A DNA stretch of 27,161 nt from an uncultured Selenomonadales bacterium (GCA_937877545.1 CALFJE010000148.1:1-27161); one strand, 5' to 3'. Shown: positions 1 to 9,900, numbered from the stretch's first letter. Notes: generated by a model not told the origin, from the sequence alone. Made by a program: numbers and translations.

Positions 1-210
1 ATTATCGGAAAGATTTACTGCTGATTGATTCAAGCTCGCAGGGCGTCTCCCGGCAAACGTAACAGTTGAGCCGGTTGGCGAAGAGCAAATGCGCCACGCT
101 CCGCCATTATCGGAATGATTTACTGCTGATTGATTCAAGCTCGTAGGGCGTCTCCTGGTAGACGTAATAGTTCAACCAGTTGGCGAAGAGCAAATGCGCC
201 ACGCTCCGCC
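1..210. repeat. Tandem duplication of the last 105 bp of metA (two copies)
   Basis: Bases 1-105 and 106-210 align end to end without gaps and differ at 9 positions, by my reading. The period is exactly 105 bp, or 35 codons including the stop. The inner copy (106-210) is the genuine metA 3' end: it keeps the family-conserved NWLNYYVYQ-type ending. The outer copy lies downstream of the metA stop. Homology stops at 211, where the inner copy continues into the rest of metA. The array may extend past the left edge. Confidence 0.9.
2..105 (-). pseudogene. Decayed duplicate of the MetA C-terminal tail
   Basis: Directly after the metA stop codon the reading frame continues in phase with a second copy of the last 34 residues of MetA, ending in its own TAA at 2-4. 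Compared with the functional copy it has five amino-acid replacements: Trp to Arg, Tyr to Cys three times, and Gln to Arg. All five hit residues in the conserved NWLNYYVYQETPYEL stretch. On the coding strand four of the nine base changes are A to G and two are T to C. It has no start codon or ribosome site of its own in this frame, so it would only be translated by read-through of the metA stop. I regard it as a non-functional remnant of a tandem duplication. Confidence 0.75.
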
Positions 211-1039
211 ACTTGACGACAGGCTCCCGCGAAGGATCGTCGTCGGGATAATAATTCTGCGGCACCTTCGGATTAAGCCCTGCGCGGACGTCGCGCATGT
301 ACTCGTTATGCAGAGTGTTCGGGTCGTACTCGGCATGACCCGTTATGAAAAACAATCGACGCTCCAAATCCGCCACGGCGTATATCCCGACCTCGTCCGA
401 CTCGGAAAGAATCGTAAGCGCGGGCACGCGTTCAATATCCTCGCGGCGCGTATCGGTGTAGCGCGAATGCGGCACAAAAAACTCGTCGTCGAAGCCGCGC
501 AGAAGCTTTTCGTGCTTGACGCAGAGCCGATGCTTATAAACGCCCGAAAACTTTTCCGGCAACAAATGCTTGGGCACGCCGTAATGATAATAAAGCGCGG
601 CTTGCGCCCCCCAACAGATATGGAACGTCGACCAGGCGTGAGACTTGCTCCACTCCATAATCTCGGCAAGCTCCTGCCAATAGGTGACGTCCTCGAATTC
701 GACAAGCTCCAGCGGCGCACCCGTGATTATAAAGCCGTCGTAGTTGTTGCGGCGCACGTCGTCAAACGTCCCGTAAAACTCGGTGAGATAATCCTTAGAT
801 GTATGCGTCGGGGTGTAGGTGCGCGTGTAGATGAAATCGACCTCGACTTGCAACGGCGTATTGCCCAGCAGGCGGAGCAGTTGCGTCTCGGTGACGGGCT
901 TTATCGGCATGAGGTTGAGGATAAGAATCTTGAGCGGGCGGATGTCCTGTTCGTAAGCCCGCTTGGCGTCCATGACGAAAATATTTTCGCTCTCCAGGAC
1001 GTGCGACGCGGGCAAATTGTTCGGTATTTTTATCGGCAA
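107..1039 (-). CDS. metA: Homoserine O-acetyltransferase (MetA family)
   Basis: Transfers an acyl group from acyl-CoA to L-homoserine, the first committed step of methionine synthesis; cytosolic. The 310-residue length and the MPIKIPNNLPA start are typical of MetA. Catalytic Cys142 sits in ICWGAQAA, with His235 and Glu237 in TGHAEYDP, the same numbering as in E. coli MetA. Residue 111, in GAPLELVEF, is Glu where E. coli has Gly. Published family work links Glu111 to acetyl-CoA and Gly111 to succinyl-CoA, so I predict O-acetylation despite the common name succinyltransferase. The start is TTG with an AGAGGTGA ribosome site 6 bases upstream. The gene lies downstream of a heptamer palindrome, and its 3' end is duplicated in tandem at the window edge. 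I saw no S-box or T-box in the short upstream gap. Confidence 0.95.
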   Translation of the reverse strand: MPIKIPNNLPASHVLESENIFVMDAKRAYEQDIRPLKILILNLMPIKPVTETQLLRLLGNTPLQVEVDFIYTRTYTPTHTSKDYLTEFYGTFDDVRRNNYDGFIITGAPLELVEFEDVTYWQELAEIMEWSKSHAWSTFHICWGAQAALYYHYGVPKHLLPEKFSGVYKHRLCVKHEKLLRGFDDEFFVPHSRYTDTRREDIERVPALTILSESDEVGIYAVADLERRLFFITGHAEYDPNTLHNEYMRDVRAGLNPKVPQNYYPDDDPSREPVVKWRSVAHLLFANWLNYYVYQETPYELESISSKSFR

Positions 1040-1060
1040 AGTGATTCACCTCTTAAGAGC

Positions 1061-1134
1061 AGGAATTAGGAATCAGGAATTAGGAATCAGGAATTAGGTT
1101 TTACTAATTCCTAGTTCCTAGTTCCTAGTTCCTA
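1061..1134. repeat. Palindromic heptamer repeat element (GAATTAG/GAATCAG)
   Basis: The left arm (1061-1098) is about five tandem heptamers alternating GAATTAG and GAATCAG. After a spacer of about five bases, the right arm (1104-1134) runs as the inverse, CTAATTC followed by CTAGTTC units. The arms can pair into a long hairpin with a few mismatches. It fills nearly the whole gap between the secreted-protein gene and metA, and may act as a transcript end for the upstream operon. A second element of the same type lies at 21228-21310. Confidence 0.85.
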
Positions 1135-1138
1135 AATT

Positions 1139-2017
1139 TCAATCCAATGAGTAGCGGGTAACCCAACGCGGGTGTTTCTTGACGTAGGCGCGGAGCCGCA
1201 CCAAACCTTTATAATCCGGCTCGTCGCTCTTAATCATGCGATACGCGCCGTCGTATTCGTCCTGCAAATCTTGCCAAGCATTGGTCGGCGTCCAAACCTT
1301 GCCACCCTCCTTGATGACCTCGGTGCCCTGCGTCAAGTTAATCGCCTTCTTCATGAAGCGGATCTCGGTCGTCTTGCCCGCCGCGTCTTTGGTGACTTCC
1401 CACTCCCAAACAATCAGATTGGAGCCTTTAAGACGCATGGTGGTCGTGTCGGCAGTCAAGTTGGTAGTCGCGCCCTTATCGTCGGTATGCGTCCATAAGT
1501 CCAGCCAACGTTCCTCGGTCGGGGCGCGTTTGCGGTCGCGCTCGCCCATTTGAAAGACCTCGTCGACAATCGCGCAGTAAAATTCCTCGTCGAAGGAGCG
1601 CGTGGTTATTTCCTTGACGCCGCTCTCCTCCTTAGACCAAATGACTTTATTGCTCGCGTCGTAGAAGTCCTCACGAACGTATTGGAGCGTGCGATTTTGC
1701 GGATTAACCCTAAGCAGTGCCAAGCTGTAGGACAATCTGCGCGGGTCGGGCAGAATTTTGGCAATGCCGTAGTTTTTAATGGTCTCGGAAGCCCCCTCGT
1801 AGGAGTAGGTGGTTTTAGTCCAAGCCTCAATTTCTATGGCAACCTCGCGGTCGTCGTTGGTGACAACTTTTTTGGTGACGGTCACGGAATCGGCGTCGAA
1901 GTACTTGCTGTATTTGTCATTGGAGTCGAGCCAAAACCAATCGGTCTCCGCGCAGGCGGCTCGCGGCAAAATCAGAACCGCGCAGATTATTGCAAGCGTA
2001 AAAAATAAATTCCTCAT
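1139..2017 (-). CDS. Secreted protein of unknown function
   Basis: A 292-residue protein with a clear Sec signal peptide: MRNL, a hydrophobic core (FFTLAIICAVLILP), then a likely signal peptidase I site after ACA near residue 23. No lipobox precedes the cysteine, so it is probably not a lipoprotein. After the signal the segment WFWLDSNDKYSKYFDADSV, and the later part from ERWLDLWTHTDD onwards, look like two related beta-rich halves in which Trp/Asp turns precede alternating strands. This resembles the small periplasmic or surface domains often annotated adhesin-E-like, but I cannot assign a family. The ATG start has an AGGGA site 7 bases upstream. It begins 2 bases after the end of the small GTPase gene, so the two are surely co-transcribed. 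Confidence 0.75.
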   Translation of the reverse strand: MRNLFFTLAIICAVLILPRAACAETDWFWLDSNDKYSKYFDADSVTVTKKVVTNDDREVAIEIEAWTKTTYSYEGASETIKNYGIAKILPDPRRLSYSLALLRVNPQNRTLQYVREDFYDASNKVIWSKEESGVKEITTRSFDEEFYCAIVDEVFQMGERDRKRAPTEERWLDLWTHTDDKGATTNLTADTTTMRLKGSNLIVWEWEVTKDAAGKTTEIRFMKKAINLTQGTEVIKEGGKVWTPTNAWQDLQDEYDGAYRMIKSDEPDYKGLVRLRAYVKKHPRWVTRYSLD

Positions 2018-2019
2018 GG

Positions 2020-2463
2020 TTAATCCCTGCTTCCCAACAAACGATTGATTTCCGCGTCAAGCTCCGGGACGCCCTCGTCGGTGACGGCACTGACGCATAA
2101 GGCGTTAAGCCCCGAAACCTCCTTGACAGCCGCCGCCAATGCTTCGCCGCCGTCGGGGAACTTGTCGGCTTGACTGATAACGACGATAATCGCCGAGCCT
2201 GCCTTGCGGAGCTTGCTAATCCACGCCAGCTCCAACTCAAAAGAATCATTGCAAACCAGCATGAGGGCAACCTCGACGCTCTGCGCGGATTCGGCGGCGG
2301 TGGAGCCTTCCACGTCGACGCCGACCGTATCGACGAGCATGACGCGAGTAACGCCGCTTATCTCCATAGCCTTGAAGGTTGCCTTAACTTTGTGCCTGGT
2401 CAGCGCGTACATCAATGCGGACTTGCCGCTCTTGCGCTTGCCGAAAATTCCTACCTGTCTCAT
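2020..2463 (-). CDS. Small GTPase resembling the N-terminal G domain of HydF
   Basis: A 147-residue stand-alone G domain. The P-loop is GKRKSGKS (residues 8-15), G3 is DTVG (45-48) and a G5-like VSAVT lies at 124-128. The fourth motif is SQAD (97-100) instead of NKxD, which may alter guanine specificity. The order FGKRKSGKS, then FKAME, then VMLVDTVGVD, matches the N-terminus of HydF, the GTPase of [FeFe]-hydrogenase maturation, but the C-terminal cluster-binding part of HydF (about 250 residues) is absent and no hydrogenase genes are nearby. Its role is therefore unknown. The ATG follows an AGGAGG site. It sits between the PHP gene and the secreted-protein gene in a tight operon. Confidence 0.75.
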   Translation of the reverse strand: MRQVGIFGKRKSGKSALMYALTRHKVKATFKAMEISGVTRVMLVDTVGVDVEGSTAAESAQSVEVALMLVCNDSFELELAWISKLRKAGSAIIVVISQADKFPDGGEALAAAVKEVSGLNALCVSAVTDEGVPELDAEINRLLGSRD

Positions 2464-2504
2464 TAGCCCCGCCTCCTTGTTTTCGGGCGATTATATCAAA
2501 AACT

Positions 2505-3353
2505 TCAAGTCAAGTCGACAAGCTCACGCCGTCGCTTATCGAAACGAGCTATTTGCTTATAGCCGAAGCTCCGCACGTAAGCCGACGCCTCCTCGTAAAA
2601 CTTGCCGCAGTCTTCGGGGCGATGCGCGTCGCTGGTTATGACTATCGGCAGGTCATGCGTAGCGGCAACCCTCATGAAGTCGGCATAGGGCGAAATCTCC
2701 GCGACAGGGTAGCGGTAAAGCGTGCCCGTGTTCACGTCGACGACCATATCGGCTTTTTGGAGCGCAACCGCCACGCGTTCAAGGTAGGGCATCGTGTCGA
2801 AGTCGGGAAAGAATCTGAAAAGTCGCACGTTAAACGGGTGCCCCAGGATGTCGTAGTTGCCGCTCCCCGCCATAAGCTCAACCTGCGCGGTGTACTCCTC
2901 CCACACGTCGCGCAGATTATGGCGTTGCCACTCGTCGATAAGTTTGGAGGCGTCAAAGCCCCAGCCCCAAAGGAAATGCACCGAGCCGATTCGATAATCA
3001 AAATCCCACGCGTCGAGCAACTCAGTCACCGCCGATTGATCTTTAAAGTTGCAGACCTCAATCCCGATCTTGACCTCGTGATTCGCCCTTAACTGCGCCA
3101 TGAAGTCAAAATAATCCTTAAGCGTGTGCTTGAACTTGTTCGTCTTGAGCCAAACCTTTTGGAACTCACCGACGGGCGACGCGTCCAAAATCAAATCATC
3201 GTAATAAAGTCGCTCGAATTCGGGGAAAGTGTGCGTGTGCTCGCTTATCCCAATCTCGTCAAGCCCGTGCAACTTAGCCGCCTCAAAGAAACCCTCAACC
3301 CAAGTCGCGTCATAATCGCCGTATTCAAAATGCATGTGATAATCAAATCTCAA
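2505..3353 (-). CDS. PHP-domain phosphoesterase, histidinol-phosphatase type
   Basis: PHP (polymerase and histidinol phosphatase) fold hydrolase, 282 residues. Expected metal ligands are visible: HMH (residues 6-8), EHTH (38-41), Glu99 in GIEV, His126 in GSVHF, His172 in GHPFN, and SDAH (241-244). Family members of this length hydrolyse histidinol phosphate, but no other his genes are present, so another phosphate-ester substrate is possible. The frame stays open up to 3413, but I place the start at TTG 3353: it has GGAGG 8 bases upstream, and the promoter at 3373-3401 starts transcription near 3366, leaving longer versions outside the mRNA. It is the first gene of a three-gene operon with the HydF-like GTPase and the secreted protein. 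Confidence 0.85.
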   Translation of the reverse strand: MRFDYHMHFEYGDYDATWVEGFFEAAKLHGLDEIGISEHTHTFPEFERLYYDDLILDASPVGEFQKVWLKTNKFKHTLKDYFDFMAQLRANHEVKIGIEVCNFKDQSAVTELLDAWDFDYRIGSVHFLWGWGFDASKLIDEWQRHNLRDVWEEYTAQVELMAGSGNYDILGHPFNVRLFRFFPDFDTMPYLERVAVALQKADMVVDVNTGTLYRYPVAEISPYADFMRVAATHDLPIVITSDAHRPEDCGKFYEEASAYVRSFGYKQIARFDKRRRELVDLT

Positions 3354-3372
3354 AGCGTCCACCTCCGCCGCG

Positions 3373-3401
3373 ATTATAGCTTTTACGCCACGCAATATCA
3401 A
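3373..3401 (-). promoter_or_regulatory. Sigma-70-type promoter of the PHP operon
   Basis: On the minus strand, TTGATA (3401-3396), a 17-base spacer and a perfect TATAAT (3378-3373). Transcription would begin near 3366, giving a leader of about a dozen bases that holds the GGAGG site and the TTG start at 3353. Confidence 0.75.
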
Positions 3402-3459
3402 TCGCGCAAGCACCGGCGCGGCTTTTTTCGTTAAATGTGCGTTAAAAATTCATGAAAGC

Positions 3460-3489
3460 TTGACGAAATCGCGTATCGGGAAGTAAAAT
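3460..3489 (+). promoter_or_regulatory. Candidate promoter of the giant repeat-protein gene
   Basis: TTGACG (3460-3465), an 18-base spacer and TAAAAT (3484-3489) on the plus strand. It would leave a leader of about 450 bases before the start at 3944. A second candidate is a perfect TATAAT at 3591-3596, but its upstream hexamer 17 bases away (TTTCAT) is poor. I cannot tell which is used. Confidence 0.45.
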
Positions 3490-3943
3490 TAACCCGCGTT
3501 CAGCCTGGTTTTTCGCGTGTTTCAATGCTTTGTCGGAGGGAGGGGTGCCCGGAAGAGGCGTCTAAAGTTTCATAAGGCTTTTTTCGATTTTATAATCGGA
3601 AATACATGCAGTACTTGTTTCAAAGATTTAACAGGCAATAATCGAACAGACACGACAGACAGCGTCGGGAAGGAGGGCAAGGCAAACGTCGGCGGCTTCG
3701 ACGGACGCACTCGGCTCGCAAATCCGATTAGTGCCAAACAGCTTCAAAGGTCGGTAACTTAGTCGAACAAAGGACGTGCTCGACGCAATGGTTGCCGATT
3801 TAAAGGAACGGACACGGCTTCTGCCACGCGGCGGCTCAGCGTACGCTTGATGCACCGGGAAACGCCCCGGTCGCGCTACCGGTCTCAAGAGCCACAAACG
3901 GTTACGAAGTCTCATCCGCAAAATTCAACAGGAGGGAACCACA
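3490..3943 (+). ncRNA. Long structured leader upstream of the giant gene
   Basis: About 450 bases without a convincing gene. It contains a series of helices. CGTCG/CGACG pairs at 3687-3691 with 3699-3703. GCACT-CGG pairs with CCG-AGTGC over 3707-3734. CGGTAAC at 3752-3758 pairs with GTTGCCG at 3791-3797 (one G-U pair) and encloses GTCGA/TCGAC at 3762-3766 and 3780-3784. GGCTC at 3833-3837 pairs with GAGCC at 3889-3893 and encloses the palindrome AGCGTACGCT (3838-3847) and an ACCGGG/CCCGGT hairpin (3854-3871). An AGGAGGG ribosome site (3930-3936) follows. I recognise no known riboswitch class; this may be a regulatory leader, a stabilising 5' UTR or a small RNA. Confidence 0.4.
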
Positions 3944-6900
3944 TTGAGTGAATCAGCTATTGAACTCAAAAATATGGAGTTTAAAATCTCCGGTCTGAGT
4001 ACAACTGAAATTTATTATGACAAAGACGCCAACGACGGCGCAGGGCAATTTTATATTTCCAACGATTCATCACTTACCGCCATCACTGCGCCTGCAGGCG
4101 TATCTGTCTTGGGAAGTGAGTCCGGTACATTCAACCGTATACTCGTTGACTATTCGGCGGCTTCGATTGTTTCGGGCGGTAACAGTTCAATCACCTTAAC
4201 CGACCTGAAGACAACTAAGGAATTTAACGACGACAATATCTATTATCAACTGGCTTTGGGCGAGGGCTACGGCAGTCTCGATACCTTCCATGCAAATATT
4301 GCAAATTCGACACTGACAACCGCCAGCAACAACAGATATTTGTTGAAGATGAACGCGGGCGGTCAATCGGGGTTTTATGTTACCGGTAGCGGCTCACAAA
4401 TACGTTACAGCAGTAATAAAGCCGATTCGTTACAAACTTACTTGGGCGGCTTGAAAACCGGCTTGTCGAGTGCCGACATCGGAACTAATATTATTATCGG
4501 TGCCGACAAATCTATAGTCCTCAGCAACAGCGTGCTGGGCGACAACGAAGTCACCATCTCGAATAAAAACTACACTCTTGGGCTTGCGTCCGATGTCAAT
4601 CCCGGCGGTGTCTATGAAGCTCACTTTGAGCAAATCCTTGGTGCAAGCAATGCCGCCGTCAGCGGTGCCTTCAAATATCAATCCGACGCCACATATAAAG
4701 GCTACAAAGTAACCGACGGGCAAACTATCACCTACTACGATACACCGCAAGCCGCAACGACGCTCTTCACCTTGACGGGGCTGTCCGACGCTACGTCTAT
4801 CGCGGCGGGCAAAGGTTCTCTTGCGGGTATCCAAATCGGTACCATTCAGAGCGGGCAAGCTTATATCACCGTGAGCGAAAGCGGCATTTTGGGCTCGGCT
4901 TCTGCCAATAAGCCCACCGTCCTCAAGTTGACAGACACCGAAGACGACGCCGTAACTTACAAGCTCGGCATAGGCATTAGCGGCGCAGATACTTCAACGT
5001 CGGCTAAGAATTACAGCATTTCTGTTGCCGGCAACAGCGTAACGGCATCACTCGGCAGTTACTACTACCTTGCGAACGATTCGGTACTCACGCACTACGC
5101 CGATGACACCGATACCTTCACCGTCAGCGGAATTTCAAGCGGCGGTTTAGTTAAAACACAAGTCAGCCAGACAAGTGCTTTCGACGCCGACAACAACGAG
5201 ACTGTCACCTATAACATCACCCTCTACAAAAACAACCTCAACAAAACTAACGTCACCGTAACGCCCGACAGCACCAATTTCCAAAATGCTAATGTTGTCT
5301 TCATAGCGGGCAGCGACGTTGATACTTCCTCGAACCCGACCTCCTTGCAGATTGAAAGCGGCACCGCCGGTGGCAACTTCACGCTCACGCCTGCGGGCGG
5401 CGACGGCGGTTACATCTTCGCGGGCGGCTCAACCGTCACCTACACCGGCAACCATTACGGCGGCACGAACGACCAATTCGTTATCAGCGGTTTGTCCTCC
5501 GATTTGACGGACTTCTCAATCACAAGCAGCGGCGATACCAGAACCATTTCTGCCACCAAGAACGGCTCGGTCGTTGCAGTCGGCACCTATCAAACCACAG
5601 TCAACGCGGACGGTACTGCGAGTTATTTAATAAACTTGGCGGCAGACGCCTTCGCTTCCGTCGACGGGCAAACGGTTGCCCTCACTGCCACTGCCGGAGA
5701 AAGCACATCCTACACGTTGCAAACACCTTTCTCGATCTTCAGTGCAAGTGCCGTTTCCGAGCTATTGACTCATGACTCTGTCAACGGCTTCTTATACGTC
5801 GGCAGTTATTCCAGTGCTTACTTCGGCAAAGACGAATCCGTTTCGGGCAATGTCAAACAATCCTACACCTATCACAGAGACACCGGCAACACGACGCCCC
5901 ATTTCGCCATTACTACCGACTCCTCGTTGGAAAGCATATTCGGCACCGAACTCGCCAGTGCTCCCGGTTCTTTGAGCAACATTTCAAGCTACGTTTCGCT
6001 TACCGCAATAGATTCATTGGGCTATGTAGGCGTTTCGCTCGGTCAAACGATAATGAATAAAGCCACGCTTGACGGCTTTAAGTTGACGCTGACCGACACC
6101 GATACGACCGACGACAGCATTACTCCTTACTTTGTTGACCCTGACGGCGACGCCGAAAGCTTAAAGTCGGGCTATGCTCGCATGGATAGCGACGGCACGT
6201 TCAAGTTCCTCGTTCCCGGCTCCGCTTCGGGCTGGTTGGTAAGCGACGAAAGTAGCGTGGTCACCTATCAGCATAGCAAGGGCGACCTCTTCACGATTGA
6301 AGGCTTGCAAGGCAGTTTAAGCACCTACACCTTCACGCTCACCGATAACAAGATTGTCGGAGCGTCGGGCACCGACAGCGTCACGCTCGCCACCTATGCC
6401 GCAGACGGCGACAACTACACCGTCAAACTCTATAAGGAATACGTCGGCAATACCCAAAAAACAGTCGTGCTCACTCGCGGCGAACAATACACCAACGCCT
6501 CAATCGGCTTCTCGATTATAGACAGCGAAGGGGCAGTAGTTGCGGACATCGGTTCCCAATCCAACGCCAGTATTACATTCGGGCAAATCAGAAACGGCGT
6601 GTTGAACGCAAGCATAGGCGTTGCCCAAGGCACCTTTGCCATGACGAAGAACACGGGCGAAGTCACGGAGTACACGCACGGCGGCACACAGTCGGCTATC
6701 TTCAGTCTCAGCGGTCTCGATAGTAAATATGTCCTTTATGATGCCTCGCTTGACGCCGCCGGCAACATTGTCGGCTATTACACGGGTCAACCGAACGTCA
6801 CGCTCGGCACCATAAATAGGGACAACGGTATTGTCACGCTGACCGATGATGCTTTCAAGAAGACCAACGGTGAATTTATAACCGGCGCGCTCACCTTGAC

Positions 6901-9900
6901 GGATAGCGTGGAGGGCGACCTCACCTATCAGTTGTCCCTCGCGAGCGCAGAAAACGATTCTTATCAGGCGGGCAGATATGATAGATCGTCTTTAACCTCG
7001 ATAGATGGCGGTTATATCTACGTCAACGGCGGCTTGCAAGCGGGTTACAGTCTTGCCGTATCCGCCCTCTCTTCGACAGACAACACGGCAACCACTTCGC
7101 TCACTTATATTCCTTCGCCCGGCGGACAGACATTCAGCCTTACGGGCGGCGTGGCAAGCGGTCTCACGACGGCTGACCTTATCGGCGGCGCGAGCGGCTT
7201 CACTACGACACTCTCCAACGCCAATAAAGACTTCTACATCACAAACGCAGAAGATGAATACGACACCTACTACGCACTTCAAGCGGGCACCTATGTGCTT
7301 ACTGAAAATTTATCGCTGGAGTCTATTCTCTCCGTCAACGGCGACACCGTCATAGATTTGAACGGGCATACCATTTCCATTGCGAATAACGATATTGGTA
7401 GCATGGATGGTGCAATAAAAGTATCGGGCTACAACTTGACAATCCTTGACAGCGGCAACACCACAGGCGGCATCTCCGCCGCAAACGGTAATGCCATATT
7501 TGTTGAAAACGGCAAGCTCATTGTCAACGGCGGCGAAATTAAAGGCGCATTGTACGGCATAAGAAACACGACCGGCAATGTTGTTATCAACGACGGTACG
7601 ATTACTTCGAGCGGCGACACTGCAAGCACCTCCGGCGGTATTATTCAAGCAAGTACAGGCAACGTCGTCATTAACGGCGGCGTAGTAAACGGCGGCACAA
7701 GCGGCAACGACGGAATTAAGTTTGAATTTGGTAAGCTCTACGTCTACGGCGGCTCAGTAAGCGGCATCGCCAACGGCATTAACATTACCAAAAGCAATGC
7801 CGAAGTCAATATCGCGGGCGGCACGGTTAAGGGCGGCACAAGCTATGCGCTGAACGTAAGCCTTGCTTCCGACGTGAATATCACGGGCGGCACCATTGAC
7901 GGCAACATTTTCAACAGCTATGCAAGCGTCACGGTCGACATCAGCGGCGGTTCGTTTACGGGCAACTTGCTCCAATCGGCTGCTTTGAATGATGCTTCCG
8001 TCAAGGGCTACACCGTCCTGCTCGACGAAGGCACCGCCAGCCTCTATACGGCGGCGTCCTTCAGCGGCATGCATTTGGTTGAGGGCTTGACGGGTATCAG
8101 TGCTTACCTCACCACGACGAACTCCGCTGACGACGGCACGACACTTGCGGCTTCGGTCACTGCGGCGGCGGCTCCGATATTGATCGGTGACGGCACCATA
8201 ACGATTAACAACGCGGCTATCAACGGCACCGACGACATTGTTCTCACGAGCACCAATTACAGCGTCTTGGCGGCAGGCTCCGACGTTTCGCGTATTGGCG
8301 AAGACGGCAAACCCTCCTCCTTGGAAAGCGCGGCAACCTGGAGCAACATAACGGTCGGAACCATAACCTACACCGCCGACAAATACGCCGCTTATTGGGC
8401 AAGCGTCCCCGGCAACGCGAAAACCCTCCACAACTACAGCGCGGCGGGCGGCGAAAGCTTTAATATCGAAGGTCTCTACGACGTAAACAATCCCGGTCAC
8501 GTTAAATGGAATGTCAATGTCTCGCAGAGCGGTACTTTGAACGGCGGTCAATATTCCATTACGGGCTACACGTTCACGGCGGGGCAGTCGTTGCTTGATA
8601 ACCTTGCTCAGGGCAATACTATTTCCCTCACGAGCGACTACACGGGCACTTACGGCTTCTCGTTTGCAAGCGTTGTAAATACCAGTTCCGTCGTCGGCAC
8701 GGCTCAAAGTGTCGCAAACATCTCCCTCAATGACGGCTATTCTTCTGCTATGGGCGTGTCTGCCGTGTACACCTACGCGACGGGCATGACTTCAAGGGAC
8801 TACTTCAGCATTGTCGGCGGCACCAACGACCGTCAGATTAAACACTACGCGCAGGTCGGCGGACAGGCGTTTACAATTACCGGCTTAAGTCTCGGCTCCA
8901 CGGCGGGTCAGTCCTTCAAAGTCACAAACGGTAACATTTACATCGGCTCAACAAGCAAAATCGCGGGAGTCTCCATAGTGGCAGGCACCGGCACGGACAG
9001 TATCGGCTACGTCGAACTCCAAAGCGGTGCTTTCGCGGCAATGGGTCTCAGCAAGGGCTATTCGATAAAGATCACCGACCTCGACATGAAGGACGGCATC
9101 AACTACGTCTGGACAATCGGCTCCGGCATGACGCCATATGAATCATACGATTCGGCAAGTTTCGCGGCGGTGAAGAGCGGTGAAGGCTACGACTTCTTCT
9201 CGAAAGGCTCGGAGTCGGGGCAATACAAGATTGAAACTACCGACGAAGGCGGCGAAGATGCTACCCAGATTATCACCAACATGGGCGCGAGCAATAGTTA
9301 CACGGGCTTCAACATCAAGGGCTTGAGCACGGTGTTCGGCTTGTCGACGGGTGGTTATGCCTCCATATCGGTCACCAATGATACTCTTGTCACGGCGGCA
9401 GGCACAAGCGGTACCGTTACAATCGGTGCGCTCACGAAAGACAGCATCTTTACCATTTACAACGACGCACTCGCAGGTCAAAGCATCAACCTTGCCTCTT
9501 TTGACGGCTCAGACACAAAATATGAGTTGTCCCTCGGCGCAGACGTTCAAGTCTTGGATAGCAATAACACACCGTCCATTACAAGTGCCTCTTTGTGGTC
9601 GAGCGTCAGCGACAATGATTCCATTACCTACACCGCAGCCAAGTACTCCGACTATTACACTTTGGACAAACTAACCGGCGGTGCTTCCATCGCCAACTAT
9701 TATCAATCGACGGGCGGCGCAAGCTTCGTTATCACGGGGCTCAGCGGCATAAGCGGAGATGCTGAATCTCTTATCAAAAACGGCGTTACCGTCAACTTGA
9801 GTATCTCGTCGGCAGCTGCCAACAACGGTCAATATTCGGTCACCGCTTACAACTTCGAACTTGGTGCCGGTTTACTCCTTTCGTTGCCGGCGGGCAAGTC

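Noticed and set aside
1..210. Diversity-generating retroelement template/variable repeat pair
   Set aside because: Several differences fall at T or C on the coding strand, not only at adenines, and no reverse transcriptase is present.
194..1069. Plus-strand frame opposite metA
   Set aside because: metA is unambiguous on the minus strand; this frame is Arg-rich and lacks a ribosome site.
1050..1070. SAM (S-box) riboswitch upstream of metA, suggested by CTCTTAAGAGG
   Set aside because: This is just the ribosome site with a short palindrome; none of the other S-box helices are present in the short gap.
1061..1134. CRISPR-like array
   Set aside because: Units are 7 bases with no spacers; it is a heptamer palindrome.
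3517..3762. 81-codon plus-strand frame in the leader
   Set aside because: No ribosome site before the ATG, no recognisable motif, and it covers stretches that fold into paired helices. A six-codon GTG frame after GGAGG near 3535 was too short and poorly spaced to call.
3680..3800. Possible cyclic-di-GMP (GEMM) riboswitch, because of GGCAAAC and GGTCGGTAAC
   Set aside because: The conserved GACGCAAAGCC core and the second receptor helix are missing.
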